Origin: a virus
Direction: 5' to 3' (one strand)
Virus record (IMG/VR): IMGVR_UViG_3300042452_001105
Coordinates: 1 to 39,551 of that record
DNA length: 39,551 nucleotides
Shown here: positions 1 through 10,081 of the stretch, piece by piece
Numbering within the stretch: position 1 is the first letter of the stretch
Layout of the letters: each line of letters opens with the position of its first letter
Notes under the pieces: generated by a model
Seen by the model: only the letters and a program-made list of their open reading frames with translations
What the model was told of the DNA's origin: nothing
Database searches by the model: none
Position numbers and translations under genes: made by a program

Positions 1-99
1 CCGCTTCCACAACGGCGTTAACCAAACCACCGCTGCTGGTGATGTGGTGTGGAAGGGCAACAGCTACTACGCCTTGCCCATTGAAGCCGAGGGATTTGA
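1..99. repeat. 99-bp direct terminal repeat, left copy
   Basis: Bases 1-99 are identical to 39453-39551. The reading frame of gene L continues across the joint: its ATG is at 39346 and frame is kept into position 2. The simplest reading is an assembly overlap of a circular or circularly permuted genome rather than a biological terminal repeat, because the break falls in the middle of a coding gene. Confidence 0.97.
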
Positions 100-1453
100 A
101 TACAACGGCAACGGTCAACTTCCACGCCCCAAGATCCGCGTTGCAAACCTGCTGGGCAGCATCTCGGCCATCCTCATCAACATCAACGACGAGACCTTCG
201 GCAACGACCTGACTGGCGCGAAGGTGACACGCATCCGCACACTGAGCCGGTTTTTGGATGCCGTCAACTTTCCCGGCGGAGTCAACCCCTATGGCACTCC
301 ATCAGATATTGAGTTTCCCAAGGAGGTTTATTACGTCGATCGCAAGACGGTTGAAAACCGCGACGTGGTGGAGTTTGAACTGGCCGCTGCGTTTGACCTT
401 GCTGGTGTGCGTGCCCCCAAGCGTCAGTGCATCGCCAACCTGTGCCAGTGGGTTTACCGCAGTGCCGAGTGCGGCTACACGGGCACCAACTACTTCGACG
501 AAAACGACACCCCGCTCAATAGCGTGCCCGCCACCAACTGGCCCAGCGGCACCAACACGCTGAGTCCTGGCACCACCACCTTTGTGCTTGAGACGCAACT
601 GGTCAGCAGCAATCAGTGGTTTCGCTGGCGCATCGGCTCACGCGGCAACGTATTTGTGCAGGACAAGGCCGGCAACGTCGTCTGGAGCGCCAACACCCAA
701 GACATTGGCGGTTACCGCCTGGAGATGGAATCCAACGGCAATCTGCGCCTACTGACCACTGCTGGTGTATCGGTGTGGCGCACGGGCACCGCCTTCCTTG
801 GGACACCTGTCACCGTCACCTACCAGAATTGGGAGCCAACCGACATTCGTGCAGGTCGCAACGGCTCGTTCTTCCACGAAGTTCTAGGTAACGCCGATAG
901 CTATGCCGTTGGCACCACTCGCACCGCCAACTACACCTTCATCTACGAAGGCAAGACAATGACGCTGCAGCTTGCCGCCACCTGTGAGTTAATACCTAGT
1001 GCCGAAGCACCGTTGTATCCCTCTGCCACCAACCGCTGGCGTCAAACCAGTGGCTCTGGGGCCGCTGCAACCGTGATCTCCTCCACCGGCTTGTGGAAGC
1101 AGGACACTGTTTTCAAGGCAACGGTTACCACCGCCCTAAGCAACCCCTTCCGCTCACCCGTTGGCTACGGCACGCTTGAAACGGTTTCGGCGGTTTATAC
1201 CATCGCCTCTGTGACTGGCACGGCCAACCGCGCTGTGATCGAGAACAACGGCAACCTTCGCCTGCTCAATTCCAGCGATGCCGTGATTTGGGAAACGGGC
1301 ATCAACAACACCACCGAGCCTCGCGTCATTTCCGGCACCGGCGACCCGCTAAACGATGTATGCGGCAAACGACTGAGCAGTTGCAAGGTGCGATTCGGTG
1401 AAAATGCCGAGCTGCCCTTCGGCTCATTCCCAGGCGTTGGAGCGTCCTACTAA
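1..1453 (+). CDS. L: Tail-tip minor protein L (lambda gpL-like) with lectin-like insertion, 5' end cut by linearisation
   Basis: Minor tail protein L, part of the lambda-type tail tip that joins the tube to the central fibre J. The window opens inside the gene, in frame from base 2; the missing 5' end lies at 39346-39452, giving a 519-residue protein, about twice the size of lambda L. The N-terminal L fold is clear. The L-family cysteines are visible as a pair in [12 protein letters not shown] (about 440-480) and a pair near the C-terminus in VCGKRLSSC (about 1360-1385), followed by LPFGSFPG. In lambda L four such cysteines bind an iron-sulphur cluster. About 270 residues are inserted between the two pairs. 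The insert has two bulb-lectin-like motifs, [18 protein letters not shown] (about 725-780) and [18 protein letters not shown] (about 1237-1290). It is followed by K with an overlapping TAATG. Confidence 0.9.
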   Translation, partial: RFHNGVNQTTAAGDVVWKGNSYYALPIEAEGFEYNGNGQLPRPKIRVANLLGSISAILININDETFGNDLTGAKVTRIRTLSRFLDAVNFPGGVNPYGTPSDIEFPKEVYYVDRKTVENRDVVEFELAAAFDLAGVRAPKRQCIANLCQWVYRSAECGYTGTNYFDENDTPLNSVPATNWPSGTNTLSPGTTTFVLETQLVSSNQWFRWRIGSRGNVFVQDKAGNVVWSANTQDIGGYRLEMESNGNLRLLTTAGVSVWRTGTAFLGTPVTVTYQNWEPTDIRAGRNGSFFHEVLGNADSYAVGTTRTANYTFIYEGKTMTLQLAATCELIPSAEAPLYPSATNRWRQTSGSGAAATVISSTGLWKQDTVFKATVTTALSNPFRSPVGYGTLETVSAVYTIASVTGTANRAVIENNGNLRLLNSSDAVIWETGINNTTEPRVISGTGDPLNDVCGKRLSSCKVRFGENAELPFGSFPGVGASY

Positions 1454-2169
1454 TGAAAAGCTGGCAAAAGGCAGCAGTTGAGCACGCTTTAGCCGAAGCG
1501 CCACGGGAAGCTTGCGGCTTGGTGGTGGTGATCAAAGGACGCGAGCGGTACTGGCCATGCCAAAACCTTGCCCCCACCGCCGACGACTTCTTCCTGCTGG
1601 ATCCTGCCGACTACGCCGATGCCGAGGATGCCGGTGAGGTGGTCGCTGTTTTCCATAGCCACCCCAAAACACCCGCCACCCCCAGTGACGCCGATCGCCT
1701 CGGTTGCACCAAGTCCGGCCTGCGCTGGTACATCGTCAACCCCGGCACGCTGGCATGGTGCGAAATCGCCCCAAGTGACTACAAAGCGCCACTGATCGGT
1801 CGGCAATGGGTTTGGAGCATCAGTGATTGCTGGACACTGGTACGCGACTGGTACAAAGAAACTTGGGATCTCGACCTACCTGACTGGGAACGCCCGCTCG
1901 ACATGGACGGCTTCACCGCCAACCCGATGTTTGATGGCTGCTGGAAAGAGGCCGGTTTTGTTGAGGTGCCGCTGGAAACGATGCAGGTCGGTGACGCCAT
2001 CTTGATGTCGCTGGATGGATCGTCCGGCCTTAATCACGTCGCGGTGTACGTGGGTGAGCAGCAGATTCTTCACCACATTCGCGGACGACTTAGTTCCCGC
2101 GACATCTACGGCGGCTACTATCAAAAGCAGACGGGGCGAGTGCTCCGCCACTCCAGTAGGTGCCGCTGA
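1453..2169 (+). CDS. K: Tail assembly protein K (JAMM + NlpC/P60 peptidase)
   Basis: Lambda gpK-like tail-tip protein of 238 residues with two peptidase domains. The N-terminal Mov34/JAMM domain shows Glu19, the metal motif HSHP at residues 68-71 and Ser78...Asp81. The C-terminal NlpC/P60 domain has its catalytic Cys in SDCWTL (about residue 126) and His in [10 protein letters not shown] (about 196). In this family the NlpC half is a candidate cell-wall hydrolase acting during DNA entry or tail maturation. The ATG overlaps the stop of L by one base, and the TGA overlaps the ATG of gene I. Both catalytic motifs look intact. Confidence 0.93.
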   Translation: MKSWQKAAVEHALAEAPREACGLVVVIKGRERYWPCQNLAPTADDFFLLDPADYADAEDAGEVVAVFHSHPKTPATPSDADRLGCTKSGLRWYIVNPGTLAWCEIAPSDYKAPLIGRQWVWSISDCWTLVRDWYKETWDLDLPDWERPLDMDGFTANPMFDGCWKEAGFVEVPLETMQVGDAILMSLDGSSGLNHVAVYVGEQQILHHIRGRLSSRDIYGGYYQKQTGRVLRHSSRCR

Positions 2170-2816
2170 TGAGGGTCATCAAGGTCTACGGCAGCCTGGC
2201 TAAATTCCTCGGCCACCGCAGCTTCAAAGCAGCAGTCAGCACCCCTGCCGAGGCAATTCGTTTCCTGCTGGCCAACTTCCCAAAGCTGGAAGGGCACATG
2301 GCGCAGCACCACTACAAGGTGACTACCGGACGCCTGCAGCTTGCGATTGCTGATCATCCAGAGGTGCTGGGTTATCCCGTTGCCGAAAGCGAGCCAATTC
2401 GCATCATTCCTGTTGTTGCTGGTGCAGGTAGCGGTTTCGGTCAGATTGCGGCTGGCATCGGTCTCGTGGCGCTGGCGATCTTGGCCGGCCCCGCTGTCGG
2501 AGGTTTTCTCGGTGTTGGTTTTGGTGGAGCAGCCGGATCTGCATTGTTGGGAGGTGCTGCAGCTCAAGCCATAGGCGCCGTCGGTTTATCACTGGCGCTG
2601 GCAGGTACTGCTCAATTATTGACACCAACAGCACAAACATCAGCCGTCACAAGCGGCAGTGACAGCTTCAATGATCCGCGCAAGTCATACAGCTTCAGCG
2701 GCATCCAAAACGTAAGCCGTCAAGGTGTACCTGTGCCGATTATTTATGGCGAAACGATCGTTGGCTCGGTCGTTATTTCGTCCGGCGTCAACACTGAGAT
2801 GATTCCCGTATCATGA
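2169..2816 (+). CDS. I: Tail assembly protein I (lambda gpI-like)
   Basis: Lambda gpI-like tail-tip protein, 215 residues from the ATG at 2169. That ATG overlaps the K stop codon, so I prefer it to an in-frame GTG nine bases upstream. The N-terminal part, beginning [15 protein letters not shown], has the ubiquitin-like look of the family. The middle (about residues 75-150) is a glycine/alanine-rich hydrophobic stretch typical of gpI. The C-terminus ends in a YSFSGIQN...IIYGE segment shared with J-associated proteins. It is coupled to J by an ATGA overlap. Confidence 0.88.
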   Translation: MRVIKVYGSLAKFLGHRSFKAAVSTPAEAIRFLLANFPKLEGHMAQHHYKVTTGRLQLAIADHPEVLGYPVAESEPIRIIPVVAGAGSGFGQIAAGIGLVALAILAGPAVGGFLGVGFGGAAGSALLGGAAAQAIGAVGLSLALAGTAQLLTPTAQTSAVTSGSDSFNDPRKSYSFSGIQNVSRQGVPVPIIYGETIVGSVVISSGVNTEMIPVS

Positions 2817-5800
2817 CAAACCCACATATTGTTGGCGCTGGTAGCGCACCTTCCTATTCGGCACCTTCGCCGCCCAGCACTGAGCCTGACAACCTTGAAT
2901 CCAAACAATACGCCCGCATCATCGATTTAATCAGTGAGGGCGAAATTGAAGGTTTTCCTTCCGCTCGCGCTTATGTCCGTGGCACGGATTCCTACAACCG
3001 CGCACTACTCAAAGACGTTTACATCGAAGAAACACCATTAGTGCGAGCTGATGCTGATGCCAGTCAGCCTTATCAAGATGCGGACTTTAACTTCAAAGGC
3101 ATCACAGTACATCCGCGCTACGGCACACAAAACCAGACCTACCTGACTGAGCTTGGCACGTCAATTCAAGAAGAAATTGGCGTCAATGTCAAAGTACAAA
3201 AAGCTACTCCCGTTACACGCAGCATTACAGATGTAAATGTCAACGGAGTGCGCGTAACGGTATCGGTTCCTCAACTGCAAAGTATTCACAGCAACGGCGA
3301 AATTGACGGCGAAATAATTAACCTTGAGATTCGCGTCTCGTATGCTGGCGGACCCTACACCACGGTCATCGCTGATGCCATTAAAGGTCGTACCGCTGAC
3401 TTGTACCAGCGCAAGTATCGCATTGATTTTACGCAGCCTCCGCCTGTCGATATCCGGGTGGTGCGTATTAACGACGACCCCGAAACTCAAAGCGCGGGGC
3501 AGCGTTTCGTTGTTATCAGTGACTTTTACTGGGCAAGCTATACCGAACTGATCTACGCAAAGACCACTTATCCCAACAGCGCAGTCATAGGCATCTTTGC
3601 TGACGCCGAACAGTTCAGCAGCTTCCCGCAGCGTTCCTATCGCATCCGTGGCATCAAGGTTGCCATCCCCAGCAACGCCACCGTCGATTCGACCAATGGC
3701 CGCCTGATTTACAGCGGTGTCTGGAACGGCACCTTCCAAAGCGCCAAGTGGTGCAGCGATCCGGCATGGATCCTGTGGGATCTCCTTACATCAACCCGCT
3801 ACGGATTCGGCGATTACATTGCCGCCGCCAGCTTGGACAAGTGGGCGTTCTACGCAGCCAGTGTTTACTGCAACGAACTGGTGCCAAACGGTTTGGGTGG
3901 CACTGAACCCCGCTTTTCTTGCAACGTCAACATCCAGACGCAGGAGGAGGCATACAAGCTCATCAACGACCTGTGCTCAGTCTTCCGCGCCCAACCGTTC
4001 TGGAGCACCGGCAGCCTGACGATCGCACAGGATCGCCCCACTGATCCCACCTTCGTCTTCAACCAAGGCAACGTCACCCCCGAGGGTTTCACATACAGCG
4101 GCAGCAGCCTCAAAACGCGCCACACCGTCGCAGTTGTCAGCTACCTGGATCTTGAAACCCGCGAGACGGCCTACGAGATGGTCGAAGACACCGACGCAAT
4201 GCGAAAGTACGGCGTCAACAAAATTGAGGTGGCCGCTTTTGCCTGCACCAGTCGCGGTCAGGCCCGCCGTGTTGGCGAATGGCTGCTGTATTCAGAGCAG
4301 CGCCAAAGCGAAATTATCAGCTTTGCAACCGGCATTGCAGAGGGCACCCAAGTGCGTCCCGGTCAGATCGTGCAGGTGGCTGATCCTGTTAAAGCCGGGC
4401 GCTTCCGTGCTGGACGCATCACAGGCGGCACCGCACTGGCAGTCACGCTGGATCGCTCAGCAGAAGACATGTTCGCTGACGGTATGCCCGCCACCATGGA
4501 TTTCAGCGTGGTGTTGCCCACCGGCGTAAGCCAAACCATCACCGGCATCAACGGCACCGCCCTCAACGGCAGCACCCTGACCCTGCCGTCATCGCTGGAC
4601 CTGGTGCCCACGGCTGGCTCGACCTGGGCGATCTCCACCAGCAGCCTTAACACCCAGCTCTACCAAGTGCTGACGGTGCAGGAGCAGGAAGGCGGCCAGA
4701 CCTTTGCTATCACCGCACTACTGCATGAAACCGGCAAATACGACTACATCGAACGCGACATTCCACTGGTGGCGCGGGACATCACTGAGCTGGACGTAGC
4801 ACCCACAACCCCGCAAGGACTTGGTGCTGCCGAGTTGTTGTACGAATCCAACGGCCAGGTGCTATCCAAATTGATCGTGAGCTGGCAGCCGGTCGAAAAC
4901 GCCGCTCGGTATGTCTTCCGCTACCGCTACAACAACGGCAACTGGACAACGATTAATACCCGTTCGCCTGATTACGAAATTCTCAACAGCGTGGTTGGGT
5001 TTTATGACTTTGAGCTGCAGGCCGAAAGCAGCGGCTTCAAACGCTCTGGCACCAGCACCGCCAGCTTCAACGCCCTCGGCAAGACCGCACCACCGGAAAG
5101 CATCCCGGACCTGTTCATCGCACCAATCGACGACCGCAACGCAGAGCTGTATTGGCCGCAAGCGGTTGACCTTGACGTTCGCATTGGTGGTCAAGTCCGC
5201 ATTCGCCACACCCCGAACATCGGAGTCAACGCCACCTGGGGCCGCGCCAACGACATCGTTCCTGCGGTCAACGGCAGCAGCACCCGCAAAATTGTCCCGC
5301 TACTGGAGGGCACTTACCTCATCCGCGCTGTCGATAGCACCGGCAACGAATCCGCCAACGTGGCAACCGTGGTGGTGGACCTGCCCGCCCCGCAGGACAT
5401 TTACCTGATTCAGGAATACCGCGAGGACGACGACACCCCGCCATTCCAGGGCAGCGCCACCAACATGTTCTACAGCGCCGATGAAGGCGGCTTAGTCCTG
5501 ACCGCCACCGGCCTGATCGACGACATCCCGGACTGGGACGCCATCAGCAACGTTGACTTCTACGGCGACACCAGCAGCAGCGGCAGCTACCAGTTCCTGA
5601 ACACGCTGGACCTCAGCAACGTCTACGACATTGACCTGCGGGCGATCCTGCTGACCCGCGCCTTCCAGCCTGGTGATGCCTGGGACGAGCGTACCGAACT
5701 GATCGACGAGTGGGACGACATTGACGGCGACGACCTCAGCGCAGTCAACGCCCAGCTCTACGTGCGAACAACCAACGACAACCCCAGCGGCACTCCGACC

Positions 5801-6178
5801 TGGAACGACTGGCAGCCGTTCGTCAATGGCACCACCCGTGGCCGCGCCTTCCAGTTCCGCGTTGATGCCACCAGCCACAACCCCGCGCAGAACATCCTGA
5901 TCGACGAACTCGGTGTTGTTACACAATTCCAAAGGCGAACGGAAACCCAGCGCAACCTCAGCAGTGGTGCTGCCGCTTATACCGTCACCTTCCCGACGGC
6001 GTTTTATGCTGCCCCAAGCGTTGGCATCACGGCGCAAGATATGGCCACCGGCGACTTCTTCACACTGTCAAGTATTAGTCGCACCGGATTTACGGTGACC
6101 TTCAGAAACAGTGGAGGTAGCATGGTGAGTAAGACCTTTGACTACCAAGCCGTTGGCCACGGCAGGCAGATCACCTAA
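2813..6178 (+). CDS. J: Central tail-tip fibre protein J (host specificity)
   Basis: Lambda gpJ-like protein of 1,121 residues, the central tail-tip protein that carries host recognition at its C-terminus. The N-terminus has the characteristic ARIIDLISEGEIEGF box at about residues 32-46. The tip-attachment part includes the WILWDLLTSTRYGFG segment near residue 320. Fibronectin type III-like repeats are visible around residues 650-860. The last about 100 residues are probably the receptor-facing part. The ATG overlaps the stop of gene I. The first about 750 bp look more A+T-rich than the rest, which may reflect domain exchange. Confidence 0.94.
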   Translation: MTNPHIVGAGSAPSYSAPSPPSTEPDNLESKQYARIIDLISEGEIEGFPSARAYVRGTDSYNRALLKDVYIEETPLVRADADASQPYQDADFNFKGITVHPRYGTQNQTYLTELGTSIQEEIGVNVKVQKATPVTRSITDVNVNGVRVTVSVPQLQSIHSNGEIDGEIINLEIRVSYAGGPYTTVIADAIKGRTADLYQRKYRIDFTQPPPVDIRVVRINDDPETQSAGQRFVVISDFYWASYTELIYAKTTYPNSAVIGIFADAEQFSSFPQRSYRIRGIKVAIPSNATVDSTNGRLIYSGVWNGTFQSAKWCSDPAWILWDLLTSTRYGFGDYIAAASLDKWAFYAASVYCNELVPNGLGGTEPRFSCNVNIQTQEEAYKLINDLCSVFRAQPFWSTGSLTIAQDRPTDPTFVFNQGNVTPEGFTYSGSSLKTRHTVAVVSYLDLETRETAYEMVEDTDAMRKYGVNKIEVAAFACTSRGQARRVGEWLLYSEQRQSEIISFATGIAEGTQVRPGQIVQVADPVKAGRFRAGRITGGTALAVTLDRSAEDMFADGMPATMDFSVVLPTGVSQTITGINGTALNGSTLTLPSSLDLVPTAGSTWAISTSSLNTQLYQVLTVQEQEGGQTFAITALLHETGKYDYIERDIPLVARDITELDVAPTTPQGLGAAELLYESNGQVLSKLIVSWQPVENAARYVFRYRYNNGNWTTINTRSPDYEILNSVVGFYDFELQAESSGFKRSGTSTASFNALGKTAPPESIPDLFIAPIDDRNAELYWPQAVDLDVRIGGQVRIRHTPNIGVNATWGRANDIVPAVNGSSTRKIVPLLEGTYLIRAVDSTGNESANVATVVVDLPAPQDIYLIQEYREDDDTPPFQGSATNMFYSADEGGLVLTATGLIDDIPDWDAISNVDFYGDTSSSGSYQFLNTLDLSNVYDIDLRAILLTRAFQPGDAWDERTELIDEWDDIDGDDLSAVNAQLYVRTTNDNPSGTPTWNDWQPFVNGTTRGRAFQFRVDATSHNPAQNILIDELGVVTQFQRRTETQRNLSSGAAAYTVTFPTAFYAAPSVGITAQDMATGDFFTLSSISRTGFTVTFRNSGGSMVSKTFDYQAVGHGRQIT

Positions 6179-6963
6179 TGGCACAGGCAACTGACTATTC
6201 GCTAGCCAACCAATCGGGCGCAAACTTCCGCTCGGAGCTAAACACCATCCTGGCGGCAGTTGTCAGCCAGAACTCCGGCTCGACCGCCCCGAGCACCACT
6301 TACGCCTACCAGTGGTGGATCGACACCGGCGTTAGTCCCGCCCTGCTCAAGATCCGCAACGCCGCCAACGACGGCTGGATCACGGTGGGCGACGTTACCG
6401 CCGCGAACCTGGGCCTGCTGACCAGCTCCACCGCAGCCAGCACCTACCTCGCCTTGGCTGGTGGCACGGTTACCGGCGCATTGGAGATCGGCACCGCAGG
6501 CTCACTGGTATTTGAGGGCAGCACCGCTGATGGCTTTGAGACCACGCTGGCGGTAACCGATCCCACGGCTGACCGGACCGTCACGCTGCAGAACGCCACC
6601 TACACCGTGGCTGGCACAAACATCAACCAGAACTTCACCGTTGCCCAGCGCGGCAGCATCACGGCACTGACCGATGGGGCGACTGTAACTCCAGATTTAC
6701 AAGCAGCAAACAACTACTCTTTAACGCTCGGTGGCAACCGCACACTAGCTAACCCAACCAACATCACCGCTGGTCAGAGCGGCGTGATTGTATTGACGCA
6801 AGATGGCACTGGGGGGCGGACCTTAGCGTTCGGCAGCTACTGGAAGTTCCCCGGCGGCACCGCACCGACGCTGACGACAACGGCAAACGCGGTGGATGTG
6901 CTGGCGTACTACGTCGAATCCGCCACCCGCATTTCCGCCCGCCTGATCTCGGACCTGAAGTAA
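6178..6963 (+). CDS. Tail fibre / adhesin-like protein, short
   Basis: A 261-residue protein starting on the ATG that overlaps the J stop codon. The opening, with NFRSELNTILAAVVSQNSG and YAYQWWIDTG, is a common N-terminus of phage tail-fibre proteins that dock to the tail tip. The middle is a low-complexity Thr/Ala/Gly beta-rich region and the end is a beta-structured domain (GRTLAFGSYWKFPGG). It sits between J and a larger adhesin, as expected for a side-fibre component. I cannot name the receptor. Confidence 0.75.
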   Translation: MAQATDYSLANQSGANFRSELNTILAAVVSQNSGSTAPSTTYAYQWWIDTGVSPALLKIRNAANDGWITVGDVTAANLGLLTSSTAASTYLALAGGTVTGALEIGTAGSLVFEGSTADGFETTLAVTDPTADRTVTLQNATYTVAGTNINQNFTVAQRGSITALTDGATVTPDLQAANNYSLTLGGNRTLANPTNITAGQSGVIVLTQDGTGGRTLAFGSYWKFPGGTAPTLTTTANAVDVLAYYVESATRISARLISDLK

Positions 6964-9359
6964 TGAGCGTTATCAATAACGGCATCCTGCTTGGCGCTGA
7001 CGCTGACGCTGCGGTGGGGTATCAGGTATCGCGTTCGCTCAGGTTTAACGCACCTGACTCTGCCTATCTCAGTCGGACCCCCGGATCTGCTGGCGACCGA
7101 AACAAGTGGACCTTTTCGTGTTGGGTAAAGCTTGGAGCAGGTCTTGCTAATAACATTTTTTCTGTTTTTACAGCCAACAGCGGAAACACCGGTCTCATAA
7201 TTCGCAGCGGCTCAATAGGAAGCCCTTATCAGATTGAACTTTTTACTCAGTCCGGCGCAACTGTTCCTCTTGATTTAATCACAACCAGAGTATTTAGAGA
7301 CTACGGAGCATGGTTTCATCTCCTATTTTATTTTGATCTTGCAAATTCTACTCAAGCCGATCGAGCGCAAATCTACATCAACGGAGTTCGCGAGACAAAT
7401 TTTTCTACTAATACTAATACGATAAGCACATCCTCTGTTGGCCGCGACATTAACAATACGTCTGAGCACAGAATAGGTGCGGGCAATGGCTATGCAGACG
7501 GCTACCTCGCCGACGTTCACTTCTGCGATGGTTACGCATACGACCCCAGCTATTTCACCGAAACCGACGCCATTACCGGCCAGCTCATACCCAAGGCTTT
7601 CACGGGCAGCTACGGCACCAACGGCTTCAGACTGACCTTCTCGGATAACTCGGGCACGACGGCCACGACCCTTGGTAAGGATGCAGCGGGCAGCAACAAC
7701 TGGACCCCCAGCGGCTTCTCAGTGGCATCTGGTGCGGGCAACGATTCGCTCGTCGATTCACCCACCGGCTACGGCACGGACACTGGTGCCGGGGGTGAGG
7801 TAAGGGGGAACTACGCGACCATCAACCCGCTGCAGAACGCTGGCGGCGATACATTCTCCAACGGCAATCTGCAGGTTGCCTCTAGCGCATCTAACTACGG
7901 AACACACACCTCGACTATTGCCACCCCACTGTCGGGCAAGTGGTATGCCGAAGTCACCATTGGATCTGCTTCGTCGTACTCGGCAGTTGGCTTGGTATCT
8001 GCCAGCAGTAACTTCACGACAACATCTTGGACCGGATCTCTAAACGGTGTTGCCTACTACGGCAATAATGGCAACAAATACGTTGATGCATCTTCATCAA
8101 GTTACGGCGCATCATTTGGCAATGGCGACGTTATTGGTATTGCCTACGACGCAGACAATGGAACAGTAGCTTTTTACAAAAACGGCACCAGTCAAGGCAC
8201 TATTTCGTCTGTCACGGTGCGCTCCTACTACTTTGGCGGATCTGATTTTGATACCGGTTCGTCAGTTACCTACAACTGGAACTTCGGCCAACGTAGTTGG
8301 GCCTATGCACCACCCTCAGGCTACAAAGCACTGTGCTCGCATAATCTCCCCGAGCCGACCATCCTCAAGGGCAATACCGCGATGGATGTGAAGCTCTACA
8401 CCGGGAATGGTTCAGGGCAAACGATCAGCGGATTGGGATTCAGTCCTGATCTGGTGTGGATTAAAAACAGAGCAGATGCTGAAGTGCATGGTCTTTTTGA
8501 TGTAGTCAGGGGAGCTGATAATTGGCTATCGTCAAACACAACAGATGCTGAAACAAATTACGGTGGCGGATTTGGTGTGACCTCGTTCACGTCGGATGGT
8601 TTTGCCGTTGGAACCGGTACGGCTATTAACGCAAATGGAAAAGCGATCGTTGCTTGGAATTGGGACTGCGGATCGAGCACGGTCACGAACACCAGCGGCA
8701 GCATCAGCAGCCAAGTGAGGGCATCGGCTACCAATGGCTGCAGCGTGGTCACCTATACCGGGACGGGTTCAGCGGCGACTGTGGGTCATGGATGCGGGGC
8801 GGCACCGAGCCTGATTATCACGAAGCGCCGTAATTCAACATCTAACTGGGGCGTCTATCACAGAAGCATCGGGGCAACTAAGTATCTGCTCTTAAATACA
8901 ACTGACGCTGAACAAACTTCGATCGCCCCTTGGAATGACACCGCGCCTACAAGTACGGTATTTAGCGTAAGGGATGCAACTTTCTCGAACGAGTCTGCCA
9001 GCTTTACCTACGTCGCCTACTGCTTCGCCCCTGTGGCTGGTTTTAGCGCCTTTGGAAGCTTTGTTACAAATGGGGCGGACGATAATGCGTTTGTATTCAC
9101 CGGCTTCCGCCCCCGGTGGGTCATGTGGAAGCGCACTGATGGCGCCAACGCATGGGGAATCGTTGATTCAGCGCGAAGTAGTTACAACGTAATTGGCAAC
9201 TATTTATTGGCTAACGCAAGCGATGCCGAAGCGAACTCAACGCTTTGCGACCTCCTTTCCAACGGATTCAAAATGCGAACCAGTGGATTTGGGAACGGCC
9301 AAACCTTTGTCTACGCCGCCTTCGCGGAGTCGCCCTTTAAGTATTCCCGCGCTCGCTAA
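6963..9359 (+). CDS. Large tail fibre/adhesin with LamG-like and SPRY-like domains
   Basis: A 798-residue beta-rich protein, directly after the short fibre (ATG overlaps its TAA). Residues about 20-215 look like a concanavalin/LamG-type sugar-binding domain (SLRFN...WTFSCWVKLG, IYINGVRE, IGAGNGYADGYLADVHFCDG). Residues about 310-450 resemble a SPRY domain (KWYAEVTIG, GDVIGIAYDADNGTVAFYKN). The remaining about 350 residues contain repeats of the type SPDLVWIKNR...W and SLIITKRRNS...W seen in phage and marine adhesins. The domains suggest carbohydrate binding on the host envelope. The LamG-coding part (about 7130-7480) is visibly richer in A+T than its flanks, as if acquired by domain swapping. 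Confidence 0.78.
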   Translation: MSVINNGILLGADADAAVGYQVSRSLRFNAPDSAYLSRTPGSAGDRNKWTFSCWVKLGAGLANNIFSVFTANSGNTGLIIRSGSIGSPYQIELFTQSGATVPLDLITTRVFRDYGAWFHLLFYFDLANSTQADRAQIYINGVRETNFSTNTNTISTSSVGRDINNTSEHRIGAGNGYADGYLADVHFCDGYAYDPSYFTETDAITGQLIPKAFTGSYGTNGFRLTFSDNSGTTATTLGKDAAGSNNWTPSGFSVASGAGNDSLVDSPTGYGTDTGAGGEVRGNYATINPLQNAGGDTFSNGNLQVASSASNYGTHTSTIATPLSGKWYAEVTIGSASSYSAVGLVSASSNFTTTSWTGSLNGVAYYGNNGNKYVDASSSSYGASFGNGDVIGIAYDADNGTVAFYKNGTSQGTISSVTVRSYYFGGSDFDTGSSVTYNWNFGQRSWAYAPPSGYKALCSHNLPEPTILKGNTAMDVKLYTGNGSGQTISGLGFSPDLVWIKNRADAEVHGLFDVVRGADNWLSSNTTDAETNYGGGFGVTSFTSDGFAVGTGTAINANGKAIVAWNWDCGSSTVTNTSGSISSQVRASATNGCSVVTYTGTGSAATVGHGCGAAPSLIITKRRNSTSNWGVYHRSIGATKYLLLNTTDAEQTSIAPWNDTAPTSTVFSVRDATFSNESASFTYVAYCFAPVAGFSAFGSFVTNGADDNAFVFTGFRPRWVMWKRTDGANAWGIVDSARSSYNVIGNYLLANASDAEANSTLCDLLSNGFKMRTSGFGNGQTFVYAAFAESPFKYSRAR

Positions 9360-9382
9360 CCTTCATTTACGGACCTAGACCC

Positions 9383-9937
9383 ATGCCCTACGCACTTCCC
9401 GATGGCCGCACCCTCCCGATGGACACACCATGGGAGTACGAGAACATCAATTACCCCGCCAACTGGCTGCGTCTGAGCACTGAGGTGGACCGCGATCGCC
9501 TTGGCATCGTCTGGATCAATCCACCCGAACCGTGCGACGAGCGGTTCTACTGGGGCCGCACCGAAGACGGCGAGCTGATCCCCAAGGACCACGCGCAACT
9601 TGTTGATCAGTGGGTGGCCCAAACCCGCACCACCGCCAACACCCTGCTGGCTCCCACCGACTGGATCATCATCCGCGAGGCTGACAACGGCAAAGCGGCT
9701 GACCCGGTGCTGAAGACCTGGCGCGAGGAGGTTCGTCTAGCGGCTGGCAGCAAGGTGTTCGAGATCAAACAAACCGCCGACACCCCGGCATTGGCGGCAT
9801 ACATTACTGGTGCCGACTACCCCGCCTGGCCCGTTGACCCTTATGCTCCTCGGCCTGCTGAGCCTGTTCCTGCTGATGATGTGGAGCCTGCTGGCGATGG
9901 CGGGTTCACAGGGTCCCATGACGCCGGACTCGAATAA
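9383..9937 (+). CDS. Tail-fibre assembly chaperone-like protein
   Basis: A 184-residue soluble protein right after the fibre genes. The central segment LLAPTDWIIIREADNG...WREEVR resembles the conserved core of phage tail-fibre assembly/chaperone proteins (L..TDW...R...R). The N-terminus (GRTLPMDTPWEYENINYP) is a form seen in cyanophage fibre-adjacent genes. The C-terminus is a Pro/Glu/Asp-rich tail. A fibre-folding role is inferred from place and core motif; no enzyme signature is visible. Confidence 0.55.
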   Translation: MPYALPDGRTLPMDTPWEYENINYPANWLRLSTEVDRDRLGIVWINPPEPCDERFYWGRTEDGELIPKDHAQLVDQWVAQTRTTANTLLAPTDWIIIREADNGKAADPVLKTWREEVRLAAGSKVFEIKQTADTPALAAYITGADYPAWPVDPYAPRPAEPVPADDVEPAGDGGFTGSHDAGLE

Positions 9938-10074
9938 TGGCGGTCAAGAGTAAAACCGGCACTGCCCGAATTGAGCACAAGTCGGGTCCACCCAAAACAA
10001 CCCGTCAAGGCCACGGCCAGCATTCAAGGCCACGCCGTCGCGGACAAAAACCCTTACGTGGACAGGGAACCTAA
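9937..10074 (+). CDS. Conserved tiny basic protein
   Basis: A 45-residue, strongly basic protein (MAVKSKTGTARIEHKSG..., ending RRRGQKPLRGQGT). Its ATG overlaps the stop of the preceding gene by one base, which supports translation. I recognise this type of short Lys/Arg/Gly peptide as recurrent near fibre and lysis genes of cyanophages; its function is unknown. Nucleic-acid or ribosome contact is possible from the charge alone. Confidence 0.7.
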   Translation: MAVKSKTGTARIEHKSGPPKTTRQGHGQHSRPRRRGQKPLRGQGT

Positions 10075-10081
10075 GCCGGTC

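Noticed and set aside
3161-3739. 192-codon minus strand frame inside J
   Set aside because: Antisense to the confidently identified J; composition follows the J codons and no motif is seen.
5492-6037. 181-codon minus strand frame in the 3' part of J
   Set aside because: Val/Gly-rich shadow of a GC-rich coding strand with no ribosome site or family signal.
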